Source of the DNA: Phaeobacter inhibens DSM 16374
Lineage (GTDB): Bacteria > Pseudomonadota > Alphaproteobacteria > Rhodobacterales > Rhodobacteraceae
Length of the DNA: 64,000 bases
NCBI RefSeq assembly: GCF_000473105.1
Contig: NZ_KI421498.1
Span: forward strand, 1,178,001-1,242,000
Reading direction: 5' to 3'
The notes below the pieces were generated by a model. The model saw only the letters and a list, made by a program, of their open reading frames with translations. It was not told the DNA's origin and ran no database searches. Positions 16,713 through 25,566 of this stretch are shown here, in pieces. The translations under genes and the position numbers were made by a program. Numbering within the stretch: the stretch's first letter is position 1; every line of letters starts with the position of its first letter.

Positions 16713-17396
16713 ATGGACACCGCAGTTCTTACCCGCCCCGCTGTTTTGATCCTGCTCGGCCCTCCCGGTGCCGGCAAAGGGACGCAAGCGCGCAAACTGG
16801 AACAAGGTTTTGGTCTGGTGCAACTCTCGACCGGCGATCTATTGCGCGCGGCTGTAGCCGCTGGCACCCCTGCGGGTCTTGCGGCGAAGGCTGTAATGGA
16901 GGCCGGGGAGCTGGTCAGCGATGAGATCGTCATCAACATTCTGCGCGACAGGCTGGCCGAGCCAAACTGTGCCAAGGGCGTGATCCTCGACGGGTTCCCC
17001 CGCACCACGGTGCAGGCCGAGGCGCTGGACCGGCTGCTGGCGGAATCGGATCAGCAGATCAACGCGGCTGTCAGCCTTGAAGTGGATGACGCCGCCATGG
17101 TGGCCCGCGTGGCCGGGCGCTACACCTGTGGCGGCTGCGGCGAAGGCTATCATGATCAGTTCAAACAACCGCGCGTGGCTGGCACCTGCGATGCCTGTGG
17201 CAGCACCGACATGACGCGTCGCGCCGATGACAACGCGGAGACTGTCACCAGTCGACTGGCCGCCTATCATGCGCAGACGGCCCCGCTGATCAGCTACTAT
17301 GACGGCAAGGGCGTGTTGAACCGAATCGATGCCATGGGCGAGATCAACCAGATTGCCACCGCACTAAGCGCGGTGGTCAAATCGGCAACCGCCTGA
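16713..17396 (+). CDS. adk: Adenylate kinase
   Basis: 227 residues from the ATG that has an AAAGGA ribosome site at suitable distance; an ATG four codons upstream overlaps the acs stop. It catalyses ATP + AMP to 2 ADP. Motifs: GPPGAGKGTQA (P-loop), STGDLLRAAV, GVILDGFPRT, and a LID with a four-Cys zinc site (YTCGGCGEGYH and GTCDACGS), then RADDN. Its place directly behind acs, not in a ribosomal-protein operon, suggests a dedicated paralogue that removes the AMP made by Acs. This pairing is inferred from position. Confidence 0.93.
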   Translation: MDTAVLTRPAVLILLGPPGAGKGTQARKLEQGFGLVQLSTGDLLRAAVAAGTPAGLAAKAVMEAGELVSDEIVINILRDRLAEPNCAKGVILDGFPRTTVQAEALDRLLAESDQQINAAVSLEVDDAAMVARVAGRYTCGGCGEGYHDQFKQPRVAGTCDACGSTDMTRRADDNAETVTSRLAAYHAQTAPLISYYDGKGVLNRIDAMGEINQIATALSAVVKSATA

Positions 17397-17460
17397 GCGA
17401 CATCCTGAAACACCAGAGCCGGTCAGGCGTCAGCACATCGCCCGGCCACCAACCTATTGA

Positions 17461-17491
17461 ACAGGCCCGCATAAAAATGTGGGCCTGTTTT
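17461..17491 (+). terminator. Terminator of acs-adk
   Basis: A 12-bp stem with one G-T pair (17461-17472 with 17477-17488) and an AAAA loop runs into TTTT. It lies 64 bases after the adk stop and ends the acs-adk transcript. Confidence 0.85.
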
Positions 17492-17597
17492 GAATCTGCT
17501 CTGGCTTTTGTCGATGCGCATGCCACATTGGAAGCGGGTAGACATGGGATCCCTCCCATGGCACCCAGCACAGACCTGAAGTGAAAGCGCGCGCGAT

Positions 17598-18098
17598 ATG
17601 TCCGAAACCAGCTTTATTCCCGGCCCAGACAGCCTGCGGGCCTATCGCGATGCCCTGGGCTGCTTTGGCACCGGCGTCACTGTTGTGACCACCCGCACGG
17701 ATCGCGGAGGACTCGCAATCACGGCAAATAGCTTCACATCGGTCTCCATGGATCCGCCGCTGTTGCTTTGGTGTCCTGCCCGGCAGTCCAAGCGTCACGA
17801 TCCCTTTATCGCAGCCTCCCATTTTGCCATCCACGTGATGGCAGAAGATCAGTTGGACATGGCGATGCATTTTGCCCGCAACGGCGAGGATTTTTCCTGC
17901 GTGCCAAAGCATGAGAACGACAATGGCGTGCCCGTGCTGCCCAATGTCATTGCCCGTTTCGATTGCCGTCGGCATGCCTGCCACGATGGCGGCGATCACA
18001 GCATTCTGGTGGGTGCGGTCCTGCGCACGACCAGCCGTCCCGGCAAAGGCCTGATCTTCAAGCGGGGTCAATATGGCGGTTTTCTGGAGCAAGGTTAG
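17598..18098 (+). CDS. Flavin reductase-like protein
   Basis: 166 residues of the flavin reductase (FMN-binding split-barrel) family: ALGCFGTGVTVVTT, then ITANSFTSVSMDPPLLLWC and FAIHVMAEDQ. These proteins use NAD(P)H to supply reduced FMN or FAD to monooxygenases. The C-terminal part has HDGGDHSILVGAV with the family His. It stands alone between the acs-adk terminator and a convergent ferredoxin-type gene, so its partner oxygenase is not given by context. It could serve the luciferase-like enzyme at the left end, but that is speculative. Confidence 0.83.
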   Translation: MSETSFIPGPDSLRAYRDALGCFGTGVTVVTTRTDRGGLAITANSFTSVSMDPPLLLWCPARQSKRHDPFIAASHFAIHVMAEDQLDMAMHFARNGEDFSCVPKHENDNGVPVLPNVIARFDCRRHACHDGGDHSILVGAVLRTTSRPGKGLIFKRGQYGGFLEQG

Positions 18099-18131
18099 CC
18101 GCGCAATCTGTGACGGTGGCGAAATCGCGCT

Positions 18132-19379
18132 CTAGGATAACTTATCTGCCCGATCAGCCCCAAAGAATGCCAGAATGCGCGCCAGATCCGGCCATGGTGC
18201 ACGGCGCATCTCCGCGAGCTGTCGCAGCGCTGGCCCTGTCACAGGTGCCCGGTCCGTAACATCCGCCCCCCCCTCTCCTGCCCAATTGCCCGGGCCGCCA
18301 TTGGGCCAATCATCTGGACCCTGCTGATCATCGTCGTCCCGGTCATCCCGGAGAGGTTGATTTTCCGACGCAGCCGCAATCGGAGTTCCGTCCGTCGACA
18401 CCAGACACGGCTGCTGCGGGCTCGCTGGAGCAGCATCTGCAGTACTGCAGCCGGACACCCCATCTGACCAGAAAAAATCCTGATGTGTCAGCGACACCGG
18501 CATTCGGTGTCGTGACAGCTCCAGCCGCGGCACCAGCCGGATCGCATTTTGGCGACAAACCGACACACATAACCCGCATTGCATGCAGTCCGCCTCGACG
18601 AAGTCCAGCCCGCCGCCATTCTCAGCCCCGATCAGCGCATTGGTAGGGCACACCCAGGTGCAGGCCTGACAGAGGGTGCAATCACCGGTCAGCTCAATCC
18701 CGCCGTAGGGCGCATCCTGCGGTAAGGCAATCACATCCATCTCTTCGGACAGAGTCACAGTGGCAAACAGCTGCAAGGCCTCGCGCCGACGGGTCGGCTT
18801 GGCCTTGCTCTCACTGTCGATGCGGCGATGTTCCAGCACCGGAAGCTGTGAAATCCCCTCCGTCAGCAATTGCTCCAGATGTTCCGAGGAATGAAACAGG
18901 ACAACGCGGTCTTCCAGTCCAAGGCAGGCCGCCAGCTCCATCTCACGCAGCTGCGCGAGACGCGCGTTCTCCTTCAATGCCGCTTCTAGGAGAACCCAGT
19001 CGAAACCGTCGGAGATCGCATGCAACAGATCGGCATGACCGGCACGCTCCAGGCCCCTGGTCGATGCCGCAGTAACATCCATGCCGGTCAGCGATATCCG
19101 ATCTTTCAGCCATGACACCCCAGCCTCGCCCCCGGCATCATACATTACCAGCACCTGATCAGCCCCCCGCATGGACCCGGTGCCCGTGCGGTGCTGCCCC
19201 CGGCGCCGCGCCGCCGCCTCACAAAGGTCGGCCAGCGGCCAACGGACCTGGCTTTCCGGATTGTAACGCCGGTAGGAGGATCCGGGATGCGACACCCGCA
19301 CCGCTGTCTTGCGCTCGGCCATATCCCGCACATCGGGCTGAGAGCGCAGACACAGTTGGACATTTTCCCAGTTAGTCAT
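18132..19379 (-). CDS. 4Fe-4S ferredoxin-domain protein with atypical C-terminus
   Basis: 415 residues. The only clear domain is a two-cluster ferredoxin module at about residues 220-280: CTLCQACTWVCP and CMQCGLCVSVCR. The 200 residues before it look like the N-terminal part of large roseobacter 4Fe-4S proteins. After the ferredoxin part, relatives normally continue with a conserved Cys-containing domain; here instead there is a low-complexity, Asp/Gly/Pro-rich stretch (DDRDDDDQQGPDDWPNGGPG) and a short helical end. A GGGAGAG ribosome site supports the start. Role unknown, probably electron transfer in the cytoplasm. Confidence 0.72.
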   Translation of the reverse strand: MTNWENVQLCLRSQPDVRDMAERKTAVRVSHPGSSYRRYNPESQVRWPLADLCEAAARRRGQHRTGTGSMRGADQVLVMYDAGGEAGVSWLKDRISLTGMDVTAASTRGLERAGHADLLHAISDGFDWVLLEAALKENARLAQLREMELAACLGLEDRVVLFHSSEHLEQLLTEGISQLPVLEHRRIDSESKAKPTRRREALQLFATVTLSEEMDVIALPQDAPYGGIELTGDCTLCQACTWVCPTNALIGAENGGGLDFVEADCMQCGLCVSVCRQNAIRLVPRLELSRHRMPVSLTHQDFFWSDGVSGCSTADAAPASPQQPCLVSTDGTPIAAASENQPLRDDRDDDDQQGPDDWPNGGPGNWAGEGGADVTDRAPVTGPALRQLAEMRRAPWPDLARILAFFGADRADKLS

Positions 19380-19672
19380 GGTCTCTCCCTTCGGATTGAG
19401 AACCAAACCACAGCCAATACGCTCCATCGTTTGATGATATAAAGCTAACATGGAATCCCCGGCTGTAACGGGTAATCGAAAATATGACTCAACTTTTAAC
19501 TGTCATTTATCCTTAAATATACGCCATGCCCGAAGCAAAAAAACGAGTTTCCTTCAACGGAAAGAGAGTGTTTTTTCCGGTATCAGCACCCGTCCTGAGG
19601 CGGGCCTTTCCAAACTGATCTACAGTCAGGACTAAAGGCCACATAACGAGGGACACATGATGGCCGTCCTAA

Positions 19673-19891
19673 TCAAAGATCAGCCTTCACCATCTCCCTA
19701 ATCTTCACGGCTTTTTCAAAATGATCCAACTGATGGCGCTTGATCCACCATTCCGCCGCCTCCATTAGCTGTACCGGATCGTCATTCCGGTTGGCAAAAA
19801 AGGCATAAAAGGACAGCCCCACATTTTCTCCCTTTTTTGCTATCTTCTCGTCGCAAACCGTGACGATCTTCTGCCGCAAACTGTCTCTCAT
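19673..19891 (-). CDS. Small conserved protein, DUF6500-like
   Basis: 72 residues from the ATG with AGGA eight bases upstream; an earlier in-frame ATG would add 14 residues. The sequence MRDSLRQKIVTVCDEKIAK, then GLSFYAFFANRNDDP and a Lys-rich helical end, resembles the family I recall as DUF6500. No signal peptide or membrane segment. It is monocistronic with a 290-base AT-rich gap to the 4Fe-4S gene, in which I see no other gene. No function is known to me. Confidence 0.65.
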   Translation of the reverse strand: MRDSLRQKIVTVCDEKIAKKGENVGLSFYAFFANRNDDPVQLMEAAEWWIKRHQLDHFEKAVKIREMVKADL

Positions 19892-19972
19892 CGTCTTGGT
19901 CCTATTAATTTCCGAGGGTGTCGACGTCATCACTACGCAAAAAACAGCACGTTAAACACATATCTCACGGCA

Positions 19973-20003
19973 AATAAAAATCCCGCCCGCGGGAGCGGAC
20001 GGG
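19973..20003 (-). terminator. Terminator of the pyrimidine ABC operon
   Basis: On the minus strand a nine-pair stem (20003-19995 with 19990-19982, one G-T pair) with a four-base loop is followed by ATTTTTATTT. It lies just after the binding-protein stop. Confidence 0.85.
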
Positions 20004-20025
20004 AAAAACCTCACCTAGGCGAGTT

Positions 20026-21012
20026 TTAGTTCAGCGCAGCGTCAGTAATAACATGTGTCCAAGCGCCCTCGGGCTCTTTGGTGATCACCGGGCTTGAGCC
20101 ACCATCAAGCAGCGTCTTCACCGTACGCTGGTAATCAGCTTCACTCAGCGCACCATTGCTGCCGGCCGTGAGCTTCGCCACCTCAGACATCATCCGCTTC
20201 TGGTGCTCCTCGGTCTGAGCGCCGGAGGCATCATTGTCCAACACAATCTCCGCCGCGTCGTCCGGATTTTCTTCAGCCCATTTCCACCCTTTCATCGAGG
20301 CGCGCACAAAACGCTGCATCTTGTCGACAAAGGCCGGATCGTTCAGGTTCTCTTCCAGCACATAAAGACCATCCTCAAGCGTTGCCACGCCCTGATCTTC
20401 ATATTTGAAGGTAATCAGCTCATCCGGAGCCACGCCCGCGTCAATCACCTGCCAATACTCATTATAGGTCATGGTCGAAATACAATCGGCCTGGCGCTGC
20501 AGCAGAGGATCGACATTGAAACCCTGTTTCAGAACCTCGACACCTTTTTCGCCTTTCCCTTCGGTCGAAATGCCCAGCTGACTCATCCAGCTCATAAAGG
20601 GAAATTCATTGCCGAAGAACCAGACGCCAAGGGTTCGGTTGGCCAGATCTACAGGCGCTGCAATGCCGGTGTCTTTCCAACAGGTGAGCATCATGCCGGA
20701 GCTCTTGTACGGCTGGGCGATATTGACCAGCGGCAGCCCCTTTTCGCGCGCGGCAAGGGCGGCTGGCATCCACTCGACTGTAACATCCGCGCCGCCCCCG
20801 GCAATCACCTGGGTCGGCGCAATATCCGGGCCACCAGGCAGAATGGTGACATCCAGATCCTCAGCCTCGTAGAAGCCCTGATCCAATGCAACATAATAGC
20901 CTGCAAACTGGGCCTGGGTGACCCATTTCAGCTGCAGCTTCACCTCATCGGCGGCCTGCGCCACCGATGCGGCTCCCAGCGCCATGGCGGCGGCGGTCAG
21001 CAGTGTTTTCAT
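20026..21012 (-). CDS. ABC transporter binding protein, NMT1/THI5 family
   Basis: 328 residues with a signal peptide ending near SVAQAAD. The family pattern KLQLKWVTQAQFAGYYVALD and YEAEDLDVTILPGG, then ADVTVEWMPAALAARE, is that of periplasmic proteins for thiamine precursors, riboflavin, nitrate-like or pyrimidine ligands. In this operon (dihydropyrimidinase, amidohydrolase, two permeases, ATPase) a pyrimidine or its dihydro- or hydantoin relative is the likely ligand. It is the last gene before a terminator, an unusual place for a binding protein. Confidence 0.85.
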   Translation of the reverse strand: MKTLLTAAAMALGAASVAQAADEVKLQLKWVTQAQFAGYYVALDQGFYEAEDLDVTILPGGPDIAPTQVIAGGGADVTVEWMPAALAAREKGLPLVNIAQPYKSSGMMLTCWKDTGIAAPVDLANRTLGVWFFGNEFPFMSWMSQLGISTEGKGEKGVEVLKQGFNVDPLLQRQADCISTMTYNEYWQVIDAGVAPDELITFKYEDQGVATLEDGLYVLEENLNDPAFVDKMQRFVRASMKGWKWAEENPDDAAEIVLDNDASGAQTEEHQKRMMSEVAKLTAGSNGALSEADYQRTVKTLLDGGSSPVITKEPEGAWTHVITDAALN

Positions 21013-21132
21013 CTGTCTTCTCCCTGTTGTTATATCTGGTTGTATTCCTGAATTCTGCGCGAGTTACCCCGCTGTCTCCAAAGGTTTTCTTCCGGTTGAC
21101 GCCAACTTCCAAACCGCAGGTCGCCAAGCTGC

Positions 21133-21978
21133 CTAACCCCGTTGCGACGGGTGCCAGAAGGTGAGCGTTTTCTCAATCAGCGCCATCATGCCATAAAATG
21201 CTGAACCGGCCAGTGCCGCCACAAGGATCTCGGCCCAGACCATATCCAGCGCCAGTTGCCCCACCGAGGTCGAGATACGAAATCCCATGCCCACAGTTGG
21301 TGAGCCAAAGAACTCCGCGACAATGGCTCCTACCAGCGCCAGCGTCGTGGAGATCTTGAGCCCGTTGAAGACAAACGGCAGGGCTGCTGGCAGGCGTAGT
21401 TTGAAGAAACTCTGCCAATAGCTGGCAGCATAGGTCTGCATCAGATCACGTTGCATCGCCGAGGTTTCGCGCAGTCCCGCCACCGTATTCACAAGGACCG
21501 GGAAGAACACCATCACCACAACCACCGCCGCTTTTGACTGCCAGTCAAACCCAAACCACATCACCAGGATAGGGGCCGTACCGACAATGGGCAGCGCGGC
21601 GACAAAATTGCCCACTGGCAACAGCCCACGACGTAGGAAATCGCTGCGGTCCACCGCAATCGCCATCAGTAACGCAGCACCGCAACCAATGATATAGCCG
21701 GACAGCGCGCCCTTCAGAATGGTCTGCTGAAAATCCTGCCACAAAATCGGCAGGCTGGTGGCAAAGCGTGCGGCGATCACGCTGGGGGCTGGCAGGATGA
21801 CCAACGACACCTCAAGCCCTCTCACCAACAGCTCCCAGACAATCAGCAGCGTCACGCCGAAGATGGCCGGAACCAGCAGTTTCACCGCAGACGTATTCGA
21901 CGCCGGACTATTGGCCAGTCTGCCATTCAGCCACCAGCCGCCACACCACACAAGCAGCGCCATAGATACCATCATCAT
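21133..21978 (-). CDS. ABC transporter permease (SsuC/ThiX type), first copy
   Basis: 281 residues, about six to seven membrane helices. The EAA-like loop shows LRETSAMQRDLMQTYAASYWQSFFKLRLPAALPFVFNGLKI, which contacts the ATPase. Three ATG codons lie in a row at the start, behind a GGGGGGCG stretch. It is a paralogue of the permease encoded just upstream (the EAA loops align well), so the transporter is probably a heterodimer in the inner membrane. Confidence 0.85.
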   Translation of the reverse strand: MMMVSMALLVWCGGWWLNGRLANSPASNTSAVKLLVPAIFGVTLLIVWELLVRGLEVSLVILPAPSVIAARFATSLPILWQDFQQTILKGALSGYIIGCGAALLMAIAVDRSDFLRRGLLPVGNFVAALPIVGTAPILVMWFGFDWQSKAAVVVVMVFFPVLVNTVAGLRETSAMQRDLMQTYAASYWQSFFKLRLPAALPFVFNGLKISTTLALVGAIVAEFFGSPTVGMGFRISTSVGQLALDMVWAEILVAALAGSAFYGMMALIEKTLTFWHPSQRG

Positions 21979-21994
21979 TGACCACGCCCCCCGT

Positions 21995-22044
21995 TCTTCT
22001 GGCCCGAATTATCCCGGGTGAGCCGCAGAGTGGCGAGGGCAGCG
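21995..22044 (-). repeat. Intergenic repeat, copy A
   Basis: This sequence between the two permease genes shares TCTTCTGGCCC, ATTATCC and GAGCCGC in the same order and spacing with copy B 3.5 kb away between the hydrolase genes. Both lie just before the start of a minus-strand gene of the same operon. I judge it a dispersed intergenic element. Confidence 0.5.
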
Positions 22045-22063
22045 CTCTCAATCCTAACAGTGC

Positions 22064-22981
22064 TCATGCCTGAACCCCCATGCGTTTCAGAACCAGCCGC
22101 TCAATCACGCCCAGCAGGGCAACCAGTGCGGCGGCCAGAATTGCAGCGGCAAACAGCGCAGACCAGATCTGCACGGTCTGCCCATAGTAGCTGCCCGCCA
22201 GAAGCCGCGCGCCCAGCCCTGCGACGGCACCGGTCGGCAACTCCCCGACGATGGCCCCTACAAGCGAGGCTGCGATGCCAATTTTCAAAGACGCAAACAG
22301 ATAGGGCATCGATGCCGGCAGGCGGAGCTTCCAGAACCCCTGCCCCAGACTGGCGTTATAGGTCTTCAGCAAATCCAGCTGCATCTGATCCGGGCTGCGA
22401 AGCCCCTTGACCATGCCGACAACAACCGGGAAGAAGCTAAGATAGGCCGAAATCACCGCCTTTGGCAGAATCCCTTGCACGCCAATGGAATACAACACAA
22501 CGATGATCATCGGTGCCAGAGCGATAATTGGAATGGTCTGGCTGACAATCGCCCAAGGCATCACCGACATGTCCATCACCCGGCTATGCACGATGCCGAC
22601 AGCCAACAGGATCCCCAGACCGGTGCCGATGACAAACCCCAACAATGTCGCCGAAAGCGTCACCTGCCCATGATAGATCAGGCTCCGCTTTGAGGTGATC
22701 TTCTTCTCGACCGTGGTCTCCCATAGTTCCACTGCCACCTGATGCGGCGCTGGCAGTCGCGGCCGGTCCTGCGACCAGACATCTCTTATGGCAAAGGAAT
22801 TGGTCGCAACCAGTCCAAACGAGCCCATGTCGCGACGCTCTCGGGCAGTGGCAGGAACCACCTCAGCACCCGAACGCTCCGCCGCATCCAGAACCCCCTT
22901 GATGTTCATGGGAACGCAGGCCGCGTACCAGATCACAGCAATTGCCGCGAGGACGCTTAAGACAGCAAGCACCGTTTTCAT
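22064..22981 (-). CDS. ABC transporter permease (SsuC/ThiX type), second copy
   Basis: 305 residues from the ATG preceded by GAAAGGGGC. An N-terminal helix, a periplasmic stretch, then the permease core with VKGLRSPDQMQLDLLKTYNASLGQGFWKLRLPASMPYLFASLKI as coupling loop. It resembles the neighbouring permease but is longer at the N-terminus. Together with the adjacent ATPase and the Thi5-like binding protein it makes a complete importer, within the pyrimidine degradation operon. Confidence 0.85.
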   Translation of the reverse strand: MKTVLAVLSVLAAIAVIWYAACVPMNIKGVLDAAERSGAEVVPATARERRDMGSFGLVATNSFAIRDVWSQDRPRLPAPHQVAVELWETTVEKKITSKRSLIYHGQVTLSATLLGFVIGTGLGILLAVGIVHSRVMDMSVMPWAIVSQTIPIIALAPMIIVVLYSIGVQGILPKAVISAYLSFFPVVVGMVKGLRSPDQMQLDLLKTYNASLGQGFWKLRLPASMPYLFASLKIGIAASLVGAIVGELPTGAVAGLGARLLAGSYYGQTVQIWSALFAAAILAAALVALLGVIERLVLKRMGVQA

Positions 22982-23086
22982 GATACTGCCCCTTTCCACG
23001 TGTTCACATGCCACGCCAAGTTTCTCCGAGGAAAATTCCCTGGGAAATTCAAATTTTCCGCTGGCCTATCTCTGCCGCTGCGCCGA

Positions 23087-23926
23087 TCAGTCATCTGCAT
23101 GCCCCGCGCGCAGACCGTCACGGACGCGGTGGGCGATCTCGATAAACTCAGCGCTGTCACGAATATCCAAAGGCCGTTCTTTGGGCAGCGGGCTGTCGAT
23201 CACATCGTGAATGCGCCCCGGACGCGGTGACATCACTACGATCTTCGTCGACAGGTAGACCGCCTCCGGAATGGAATGTGTGACAAACCCGATGGTCTTG
23301 TCGGTGCGCGCCCAAAGCTTCAGCAGCTGTTCATTCAGGTGATCCCGGACGATCTCATCCAGCGCCCCAAAGGGCTCATCCATCAACAGGATATCCGCAT
23401 CAAACGCCAGAGCCCGCGCAATGCTGGCCCGCTGCTGCATCCCCCCCGACAGCTGCCAGGGGTATTTGCCACCAAACCCCGCCAGCTCCACCAGCTCCAA
23501 AACCTGCTCGACCCGCGCGGCCTGCTCAGCCTTGGAATAGCCCATGATTTCAAGCGGCAGTTTGATATTTTTGGCGATCGTCCGCCAGGGATATAGCCCG
23601 GCAGCCTGAAACACATAGCCGTAGGCGCGTTGCCTGCGGGCCTCATCCGGCGTCATCCCATTGACAATCAGCGCGCCGCCAGTGGGTTGCTCCAACGCAG
23701 CGATGCAGCGCAGGAACGTGGTCTTGCCACATCCGGAGGGGCCGATGAAGGAGACAAAGTCGCCCTTGTTGATTTCTAGGCTCACATCCTTCAGCGCATG
23801 CACCGGCCCGTCGTTGGTCTGGAAGGTCAGGTCCAGGTTGCGCGCCTCTATGACCGGCGCCTGCGGGGTGATATCGGAAGCGGCGGCCTGGGATTTGAGC
23901 GCCTGGGTGGTCGTTTCCATATTCAT
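23087..23926 (-). CDS. ABC transporter ATP-binding protein (SsuB/TauB type)
   Basis: 279 residues: Walker A GPSGCGKTTFLR, Q loop YVFQAAGLYPW, signature LSGGMQQR, Walker B ILLMDEPFGALD, and switch His in GFVTHSIPEA. This is the nitrate/sulfonate/taurine-type import ATPase family, cytoplasmic, driving the two permeases encoded next. An AAGGCG site is suitably placed before the ATG. It follows dihydropyrimidinase by 60 bases in the same transcript. Confidence 0.9.
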   Translation of the reverse strand: MNMETTTQALKSQAAASDITPQAPVIEARNLDLTFQTNDGPVHALKDVSLEINKGDFVSFIGPSGCGKTTFLRCIAALEQPTGGALIVNGMTPDEARRQRAYGYVFQAAGLYPWRTIAKNIKLPLEIMGYSKAEQAARVEQVLELVELAGFGGKYPWQLSGGMQQRASIARALAFDADILLMDEPFGALDEIVRDHLNEQLLKLWARTDKTIGFVTHSIPEAVYLSTKIVVMSPRPGRIHDVIDSPLPKERPLDIRDSAEFIEIAHRVRDGLRAGHADD

Positions 23927-23986
23927 CTATTCGCCTTGATTTCACACAGGAAAACGGGCCGCCATTCCTGGCAGCCCGTCCCTGAA

Positions 23987-25441
23987 TTACACACCTGTCA
24001 CCGGAATACCTGACCGCTCGACGGGACGGGGCGCCGTCAGATCTTTCCAGGTCGACAACGCCTTGTTCACCGTCGCATTGGCCTCGCGCTCAACAAAGGT
24101 GCCATGGCCCTCCTGACAGCGGATCTCACCGTCGTGAACCGCCACTTGGCCACGGGTCAGGGTAAAGCGCGGCAACCCCTTCACCTCATGCCCCTCAAAG
24201 ACGTTATAGTCGATCGCCGACTGCTGGCTCGCCGCCGAGATGACCTTGGTCTTTTCAGGATCCCAGACCACCAGATCCGCGTCCGCCCCGACCAGAACCG
24301 CACCTTTCTTGGGGTAGCAATTCAGGATTTTGGCAATATTGGTCGACGTCACGGCGACAAACTCATTCGGCGTCAGGCGGCCTGTGGCCACCCCATGCGT
24401 CCACAGCATCGGCATCCGGTCTTCCAAACCGCCGGTGCCATTTGGGATCTTGGTAAAATCGCCCACACCGGTGCGCTTCTGCTCGGTGGTAAAGGCACAG
24501 TGATCCGTTGCCACAACCGACAGCGAGCCAGACTGCAACCCATTCCACAGGCTATCCTGATGCTGCTTGTTGCGGAACGGCGGCGACATGACCCGGCGCG
24601 CCGCATGGTCCCAATCCGTATTGAAATACTCGCTTTCATCCAGGGTCAGATGCTGGATCAACGGCTCACCCCAGACGCGTTTCCCCTGCATGCGGGCACG
24701 CCGAATGGCCTCGTGACTGTCCTCGCAGGACGTATGCACCACATAAAGCGGCACGCCGGCCATATCAGCGATCATGATGGCCCGGTTGGTGGCCTCACCT
24801 TCAACCTGCGGCGGACGGGAATAGGCATGCGCCTCAGGACCGGTATTGCCCTCTGCCAACAGCTTGGCCGAGAGTTCCGCCACCACATCGCCATTTTCCG
24901 CATGCACCATGGCGATGCCGCCCAATTCGGCCAGTCGTTGGAAGGAGGCGTAAAGCTCATCATCATTCACCATCAATGCGCCCTTGTAGGCCATGAAGTG
25001 TTTGAAGGTGTTGATGCCGCGGGTCTCGATGACGGTTTTCATATCGTCAAAGACTTGCTCCCCCCACCAGGTCACCGCCATATGGAAAGAGTAGTCACAA
25101 TTGGCACGGGTCGATTTGTTGTCCCAGCGCTTCAACGCGTCCAGCAGGCTCTCGCCCGGGTTGGGCAGCGCAAAATCCACCACCATGGTGGTGCCGCCAG
25201 CAAGCCCCGCCCGCGTCCCACTCTCAAAATCATCACTGGAGTATGTCCCCATAAAGGGCATCTCCAAATGTGTATGCGGATCAATGCCGCCCGGCATCAC
25301 GTAGCAGCCGGTCGCGTCCAGTTCCTCATCCCCTTTCAGTCCCTGACCGATCTCGATGATTACACCGTTTTCGATCAGCACATCCGCCTTGTAGGTCAGA
25401 TCCGCCGTCACGATGGTGCCGTTCTTGATGACTTTCGCCAT
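23987..25441 (-). CDS. hydA: Dihydropyrimidinase (D-hydantoinase family)
   Basis: 484 residues, normal length. It opens the ring of dihydrouracil or dihydrothymine to the N-carbamoyl-beta-amino acid, the second step of reductive pyrimidine degradation. Binuclear-metal ligands are visible: DPHTHLEMPF, the carbamylated Lys in HFMAYKGALM, HAENGD, YVVHTSC and the catalytic Asp in VATDHCAF. It acts in the cytoplasm. It sits between the amidohydrolase and ABC genes, and the dehydrogenase of step one is in the next operon. Confidence 0.94.
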   Translation of the reverse strand: MAKVIKNGTIVTADLTYKADVLIENGVIIEIGQGLKGDEELDATGCYVMPGGIDPHTHLEMPFMGTYSSDDFESGTRAGLAGGTTMVVDFALPNPGESLLDALKRWDNKSTRANCDYSFHMAVTWWGEQVFDDMKTVIETRGINTFKHFMAYKGALMVNDDELYASFQRLAELGGIAMVHAENGDVVAELSAKLLAEGNTGPEAHAYSRPPQVEGEATNRAIMIADMAGVPLYVVHTSCEDSHEAIRRARMQGKRVWGEPLIQHLTLDESEYFNTDWDHAARRVMSPPFRNKQHQDSLWNGLQSGSLSVVATDHCAFTTEQKRTGVGDFTKIPNGTGGLEDRMPMLWTHGVATGRLTPNEFVAVTSTNIAKILNCYPKKGAVLVGADADLVVWDPEKTKVISAASQQSAIDYNVFEGHEVKGLPRFTLTRGQVAVHDGEIRCQEGHGTFVEREANATVNKALSTWKDLTAPRPVERSGIPVTGV

Positions 25442-25509
25442 GGTCTATCTCCCTGTGAGAGCGCGGTCATTGCCGCATCTTTCTTATTACACCCCCAATG
25501 GCACGGACA

Positions 25510-25563
25510 TCTTCTGGCCCAGATTATCCTCGAGGGAGCCGCGCGGACGCGACGGGGGCGCGC
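25510..25563 (-). repeat. Intergenic repeat, copy B
   Basis: Second copy of the element described at 22.0 kb, here between the amidohydrolase stop and the dihydropyrimidinase start. The 11-base core TCTTCTGGCCC is identical and the blocks ATTATCC and GAGCCGC follow at the same spacing; the GC-rich end is more diverged. Confidence 0.5.
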
Positions 25564-25566
25564 GCC

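Noticed and set aside
17598-18098. Assigning the flavin reductase as partner of the left-end monooxygenase (SmoA role)
   Set aside because: It is 16 kb away with its own context; nothing in the sequence connects the two beyond general chemistry.
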